Shown here: piece after piece, positions 60,055 through 64,000 of the stretch | How positions within the stretch are numbered: position 1 is the stretch's first letter | Layout: each line of letters starts with the position of its first letter | Assembly: GCF_030052815.1 (NCBI RefSeq) | Contig: NC_079494.1 | Coordinates: 39,914,467-39,978,466, forward strand | Source: Hevea brasiliensis | Taxonomy: Eukaryota > Streptophyta > Magnoliopsida > Malpighiales > Euphorbiaceae | Direction of reading: 5' to 3' | DNA: 64,000 nt | The notes under the pieces: generated by a model | What the model saw: only the letters and a program-made list of their open reading frames with translations | Databases searched by the model: none | Told to the model about the DNA's origin: nothing | Translations under genes and position numbers: made by a program

Positions 60055-60955
60055 ATGAGCACAAAACAACCACCACCATCCAATATCCTTGCAAGCATAC
60101 TTGATCACAACAGGTTGACAGGACCTAATCTGTCTGATTGGCTAAGAAATTTGAAACTTGTCCTGAACCTTGAACATATAGGATATGTTCTAGATTCAAA
60201 TGTTCCTGGTCCCTTACCTCCAGAGGCCACACAAGAGGAACATGAAACTTTGGACAAGTGGAAGGAGCATGATATGAGAGCTAAGTGTTACATGCTTGCT
60301 TCCATGAGTAATGAGTTACAGAAGCAACATGAGAACATGCAGAGTGCGAGTGAGATCCTCCTTCACCTACAAGAGTTGTATGGTGAGCACAGCAGGAATG
60401 CTAGGTATGAGATATCTAGACAGCTATTCCGCATGAGGATGTCTGAGGGACAGAATGTTGGGGATCATGTCCACAAGATGATTCGGCTGATTGAGCAGTT
60501 GGAACATCTTGACTTCAACATGGATTTCCAACTACAGACGGATTTGATCCTTCAGTCCCTTCCTGAGTCTTTTGGGAATTTTGTGACAAATTTCCATATG
60601 ACTAAACAGGAATGCACCTTAGCTGGTTTACTCAACATGCTGGTTATTGCCCAAAAGAATATGCCAGGCAATAAAGGAAAAGAGGTAGCTTTGGTTGCAT
60701 CTTCTTCTGCTGGAAAGTCCAACAAGAAGAAGGACAATAAGAAAAAGAAACCTCAGATTCCTGGTCCTTCTAAGAAAATAGCTAAACAGAAAAGGAAGAC
60801 TAAAGCTGATGAAGGCAAAGGAAAGTGTTTCCACTGCCAACAAGAAAGTGTTTCCATTGCCAATAGGAAAGTGTTTCCATTGCCAGTAAGAAAGTGTTTC
60901 CACTGGCCAGAGTATAGCAATCTAAAAGAATGCAATGCCATGGTGAAAACCAACT
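60055..60955 (+). pseudogene. Copia gag
   Basis: The frame starts at ATG 60055. It reads ASILDHNRLTGPNLSDWLRN and then a UBN2/gag-polypeptide-type region with YEISRQLFRMRMSEGQ and LPESFGNFVTNF (about residues 20-205). A Lys-rich linker follows, then GKCFHCQQ, the start of a CCHC zinc knuckle. The knuckle is destroyed by a four-fold 23-bp tandem repeat and ends in CFHWPEY. The frame then runs directly into a pre-integrase region, with no protease. Gag would package the RNA; the N-terminal 255 residues look intact. Confidence 0.88.
60822..60915 (+). repeat. 23-bp repeat x4 in the zinc-knuckle codons
   Basis: Four units built on GAAAGTGTTTCCA(C/T)TGCCA follow each other with a 23-bp period. Because 23 is not divisible by three, each unit is read in another frame (CFHCQQ, VSIANR, FPLPVR, CFHWPE). 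Confidence 0.85.
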
Positions 60956-61600
60956 CAAGTTCAAAATATATTTGGCACTTAAGGTTATGTCATGTTGCAG
61001 AAGATAGATTGCAAAATTGGAGAAAATGGGGATTCTATCCTCATTGGGCTCTGAGTCTACTCCAACTTGTGAATCTTGCCTTCAAGGCAAAATGAATAGA
61101 TCACCCTTTGTTGGACAAGAGCTAAGAGCTGAAAATATTTTAGAATTAATACATAGTGATGTATGTGGTCCGTTTAAAGAAATGGCTAGAGGGGGCTTTC
61201 ATTATTTTATTACCTTTACTGATGATAAATCAAGGTTTGGGTTTTTATATTTGATGAAATACAAACATGAATTCTTTGAAAAGTTTAAGGAATTTAAATC
61301 TGAAGTAGAAAATCAAGCAGGAAAAAGTATTAAAGCTCTTCGATCAGATCGTCGAGGTGAATATTTGAGTACTGAATTTGATGAATACTTGAGAGAGCAT
61401 GGCATTGTTTCTCAGCTGACTCCTCCAGGAACGCCACAACTGAATGGTGTATCCGAAGGAGAAATCGCACTATTGGATATGGTACGTAGTATGATGAGCT
61501 ATACCGATATGCCAATCTTCTTTGGGGATTTGCATTAGAATCACTTTATATATTCGAATAGGATTCCATCAAAATCGCTTTCTTCCACACCTTATGAGAT
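60956..61600 (+). pseudogene. Copia pre-integrase and integrase
   Basis: The GAG-pre-integrase motif SKYIWHLRLCHVAEDRLQ lies in the gag frame. A single-base frameshift near 61012 follows, then frame 61017-61538 with CESCLQGKMNRSPF, the catalytic HSDVCGPF (first Asp), LRSDRRGEYLS (second Asp; Gly to Arg beside it) and TPQLNGVSEG (Glu). Two small indels after VSE turn the usual Arg/Asn-rich text into GEIALLDM. A stop after FGDLH ends it. Further integrase text continues out of frame (TPYEIWHGRKPSLKHVKI, about 61590-61640). Confidence 0.85.
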
Positions 61601-61879
61601 ATGGCATGGAAGAAAACCAAGTCTTAAGCATGTTAAGATTTAGGTTGTCCAAAGATATATCAAAAAGTCAACACCGATAAATTAGAGACCAGATCGTAAA
61701 AGGTCGATTTGTTGGATATCCAAAAGATAGTTTTGGATATTATTTTTATTTGCCTACTTCACAAAAGGTTGTGATAAGTAGAGATGCCACATTTCTTGAA
61801 CAACAGTTTGTTCAAGAAGGAGGCAAAGGAAGGCAAATAGAGTTAGAATTGGAGAATTTCGACCAACCAATGCATCGAG
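61601..61879 (+). other. Integrase-RT linker, frame lost
   Basis: Connects integrase to RT. Scraps of the Copia linker can be read with several stops (around FVGYPKDSFGYYF and FLEQQFV), so the region has decayed by point changes and indels. Confidence 0.6.
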
Positions 61880-63145
61880 ATGGATATAAATCCATCTAGT
61901 CAACCAATACCCGTTGATGAAACATCTACAAATGTTCCTCGTAGAACAACGTGGTATCTCATCCACCAAATGAGATATGGTTTTCTTTATGAAGAAGAAC
62001 AAGAGTTGTCTACTCATGAAGAAGTAGATCATGGAGATGATCCACTTACCTATGAAGAAGCTATATCAGATATAGACTCTTCAAAATGGATTGATGCTAT
62101 GAAATCTGAAATTGATTCCATGTATAAGAATCAAGTTTGGGATCTTGTTGACCCACCTGAAGGTATTGTACCTATAGGGAACAAATGGGTTTTCAAGAAG
62201 AAAATTGGTTATGATGGAAAGGTAGAGACCTATAAGGCAAGGCTAGTAGCGAAAGGGTTTCGCCAAAGGCAAGGAATAGACTATGAGGAGACTTTCTCGC
62301 CTGGTGCCATGCTTAAATCAATTAGGATTTTATTAGCAATAGCTGCATACTATGATTATGAGATTTGGCAGATGGATGTCAAAACAGCTTTTCTCAATGG
62401 ATACATTGAAGAAAACATTTTCATGGAACAACCTAGGGGATTTGAATCCCAAGATGGTTCCAAGGTATGCAAGCTAAAGCGATCCATTTATGGGTTGAAA
62501 CAAGCTTCGAGGAGTTGGAACATCCGTTTTGATGAAGCCATTAAATCCTTTGGTTTTATCAAAAATGAGGATGAGCCATGTGTATATAAGAAGGTTAGTG
62601 ACAGAGCTATCACTTTTCTTGTCTTATATGTGGATGACATACTGTTGATAGGTAATGACACAGGTATGTTGACGACTATAAAGGTATGGTTGTCAAATAT
62701 ATTCTCCATGAAAGACTTAGGGGAGGCAACCTATATTCTTGGGATTCGCATCTATAGAGATAGAGCAAAACGAATAATTAGTTTATCCCAAAGTCTATAC
62801 TTGGAAAAGGTGTTAAAGAGGTTTAACATGCTTGATTCCAAGAGAGGATTGTTACCAGTGAGACATGGTATCCATCTTTCTAAAGAGATGTCTCCAAAGA
62901 CACCTGAAGAAAGAGATAAGATGGCCAGAATTCCATATGCTTCGGCTATTGGAAGTTTAATGTATGCAATGTTGTGTACTAGGCCAGATATCGCATATGA
63001 TGTTAGTTTGACTAGCAGGTATCAATCCAATCCAAGTTTGGAACACTGGATAGCTGTCAAGAATATTCTTAAGTACTTGAGAAGAACTAAGGATTTATTC
63101 TTGATTTATGGAGGTGGAAGACTTGCAATTGGAAGGTTATCCTGA
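61880..63145 (+). CDS. Copia reverse transcriptase (RVT_2), intact domain
   Basis: A 421-codon frame. RT starts at [20 protein letters not shown] and continues with [60 protein letters not shown] and the catalytic YVDD (62627-62638), then [15 protein letters not shown] and [20 protein letters not shown]. It ends with [18 protein letters not shown], where a frameshift breaks it from RNase H. The first ATG at 61880 is in linker text, so it is not a natural start. This is the longest uninterrupted domain in the window. One substitution to note: SPGAMLKS where SPVAMLKS is usual. Confidence 0.93.
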   Translation: MDINPSSQPIPVDETSTNVPRRTTWYLIHQMRYGFLYEEEQELSTHEEVDHGDDPLTYEEAISDIDSSKWIDAMKSEIDSMYKNQVWDLVDPPEGIVPIGNKWVFKKKIGYDGKVETYKARLVAKGFRQRQGIDYEETFSPGAMLKSIRILLAIAAYYDYEIWQMDVKTAFLNGYIEENIFMEQPRGFESQDGSKVCKLKRSIYGLKQASRSWNIRFDEAIKSFGFIKNEDEPCVYKKVSDRAITFLVLYVDDILLIGNDTGMLTTIKVWLSNIFSMKDLGEATYILGIRIYRDRAKRIISLSQSLYLEKVLKRFNMLDSKRGLLPVRHGIHLSKEMSPKTPEERDKMARIPYASAIGSLMYAMLCTRPDIAYDVSLTSRYQSNPSLEHWIAVKNILKYLRRTKDLFLIYGGGRLAIGRLS

Positions 63146-63560
63146 TTCTGATTTCCAATCAGATATCGATGATAGAAAGTCTACCTCTGGATATGTGTTC
63201 ATTTGTAATAGAGGTGCAGTCAGTTGGAAGAGTTCCAAACAGAGCACGACTGCAGATTCCACTACAGAGGCTGAGTATATTGCTGCATCAGATGCTGCAA
63301 AGGAAGCTGTTTGGATAAAGAAGTTCGTGACAGAACTTACAGTAGTTCCTTCCATTGAGTTAGCACTTCCACTACACTGTGACAACAATGGAGCAGTCAT
63401 ACAGGCTAAGGAACTAAGGTCTCACCCAAAATCCAAACACATAGAAAGGCGCTACCACATTATCAGAGATATAGTTGGGCAAGGCGATTTAGCCATGCAG
63501 AAAATAGCATCAGCTGAAAATCCAGCTGATCCATTCACTAAGCCTATGTCACAGACTTAG
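63108..63560 (+). CDS. Copia RNase H domain
   Basis: A frame of 150 codons, shifted relative to RT by one indel near 63105-63120. Motifs: [71 protein letters not shown] and the family end [12 protein letters not shown]. The expected acidic residues (Asp, Glu, Asp) are present. As in the family, the polyprotein ends here, 68 bp before the 3' LTR. Confidence 0.92.
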   Translation: MEVEDLQLEGYPDSDFQSDIDDRKSTSGYVFICNRGAVSWKSSKQSTTADSTTEAEYIAASDAAKEAVWIKKFVTELTVVPSIELALPLHCDNNGAVIQAKELRSHPKSKHIERRYHIIRDIVGQGDLAMQKIASAENPADPFTKPMSQT

Positions 63561-63616
63561 TTAGACCGACATCTTGAGAAGATAGGTCTAAGATATTGTA
63601 ATGAATGGCTCTAGTG

Positions 63617-63628
63617 CTAGTGGGAGAT
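63617..63628 (+). promoter_or_regulatory. Copia polypurine tract
   Basis: CTAGTGGGAGAT abuts the 3' LTR. The GTGGGAGA core is typical of this family as I know it. Confidence 0.8.
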
Positions 63629-64000
63629 TGTTAGTAGTATGCCCTAGAGCATATCATTTAGTATGTATCTTGTACATATTTTTATTAATAAAAGGCATTT
63701 CCACTTTTCCATTTACATAATATATTTATGTGTAATAGAAAAGGTCCATTGATATTTTGTTAGAAATATTATTCTTAAGTTGTTAAGAATATGAGTGACA
63801 ATATTTCTAGCACAAAGTATCATAAATATGTTCACAATCGAGGATACTTCATAATAAGGACATGACTTATCCAAAAAGATTGTATTCACGTTTGTTCCCA
63901 AGTTATTTATATGAGATATAAATAAGATGGAATGGTGAGTCTCATGTCATATAACAAACATGATAGGCACTTATAAATGATAAGTAGGCCGAACCAGTGA
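63629..64000 (+). repeat. Copia 3' LTR, first 372 bp
   Basis: Identical to 56158-56529 except for five substitutions and no indels. It runs off the window end. About 1.7 kb remains outside. Confidence 0.96.

Larger units (their letters stand above)
56158..64000 (+). mobile_element. Ty1/Copia element, near full length, 3' LTR cut by window
   Basis: It has a 5' LTR (2109 bp), PBS, long leader with tandem repeats, gag, integrase, RT and RNase H in Copia order, a polypurine tract, and the first 372 bp of the 3' LTR. The coding part has lost protease and has frameshifts, so it is non-autonomous. The two LTRs differ at 5 of 372 comparable sites with no indel, so it is the youngest datable insertion here. 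Left flank GATAG (56153-56157) is the expected target copy; the right copy is off-window. Gag and RT wording is Tnt1/Tork-like; lineage not settled. Confidence 0.95.

Noticed and set aside
1..64000. A host gene or a defence or metabolic gene cluster
   Set aside because: All recognisable protein domains belong to retrotransposons, and nearly every long stretch is assigned to an LTR, an interior or tandem repeats.

Overview
The window is plant nuclear DNA made almost entirely of LTR retrotransposons, most of them solo LTRs, inserted into one another. It is AT-rich. Primer-binding sites match plant initiator-Met tRNA, the coding remnants are Tekay/Del-like chromovirus Gypsy and Tnt1-like Copia, and the LTRs are very long (2.1 to 4.1 kb). 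This points to a repeat-rich eudicot; a woody Malpighiales/Euphorbiaceae-type genome is only a guess. I found no host gene, tRNA, rRNA or CRISPR. Most open frames in the window lie inside LTRs and look like chance.

Layout. 1-8204: nested Gypsy LTRs, including a solo LTR at 3159-6241 flanked by TTCTA. 8205-12201: old non-coding repeat DNA with a ~120-bp and a 32-bp tandem array. 12202-23324: a complete minus-strand Gypsy element (target duplication ATGAA, two ~3.1-kb LTRs, gag-pol killed by 12 in-frame stops). 23527-35269: three solo LTRs nested like dolls, each with a perfect 5-bp target duplication (GTGGC, TAATA, TTTTT). 35275-43369: older minus-strand Gypsy remnants with two Tat/Athila-type gag fragments, interrupted by a Copia solo LTR (38247-40371, CTTAG). 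43370-50164: a plus-strand Gypsy LTR interrupted by a minus solo LTR (44305-48008). 50165-56157: 5' LTR and wrecked interior of a second chromovirus-like Gypsy, interrupted in its integrase by a Copia element (56158 to beyond 64000) whose two LTRs differ at 5 of 372 comparable sites.

Biology. The Gypsy LTRs fall into two related families: B (~3.1-3.6 kb, ending GGGTGTCACA in sense) and A (~4.06 kb, ending GGTGTGACA). They share a layout: ~200-bp internal modules, an array of short perfect hairpins whose sequence changes while pairing is kept, a covarying double hairpin, and two more small hairpins before the 3' end. Both Gypsy interiors carry a 74-75-bp GT...AG insertion at the same integrase codon. 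In the complete element, removing it exactly restores the single gag-pol frame, so it is a candidate retrotransposon intron. These are the observations most worth following up.
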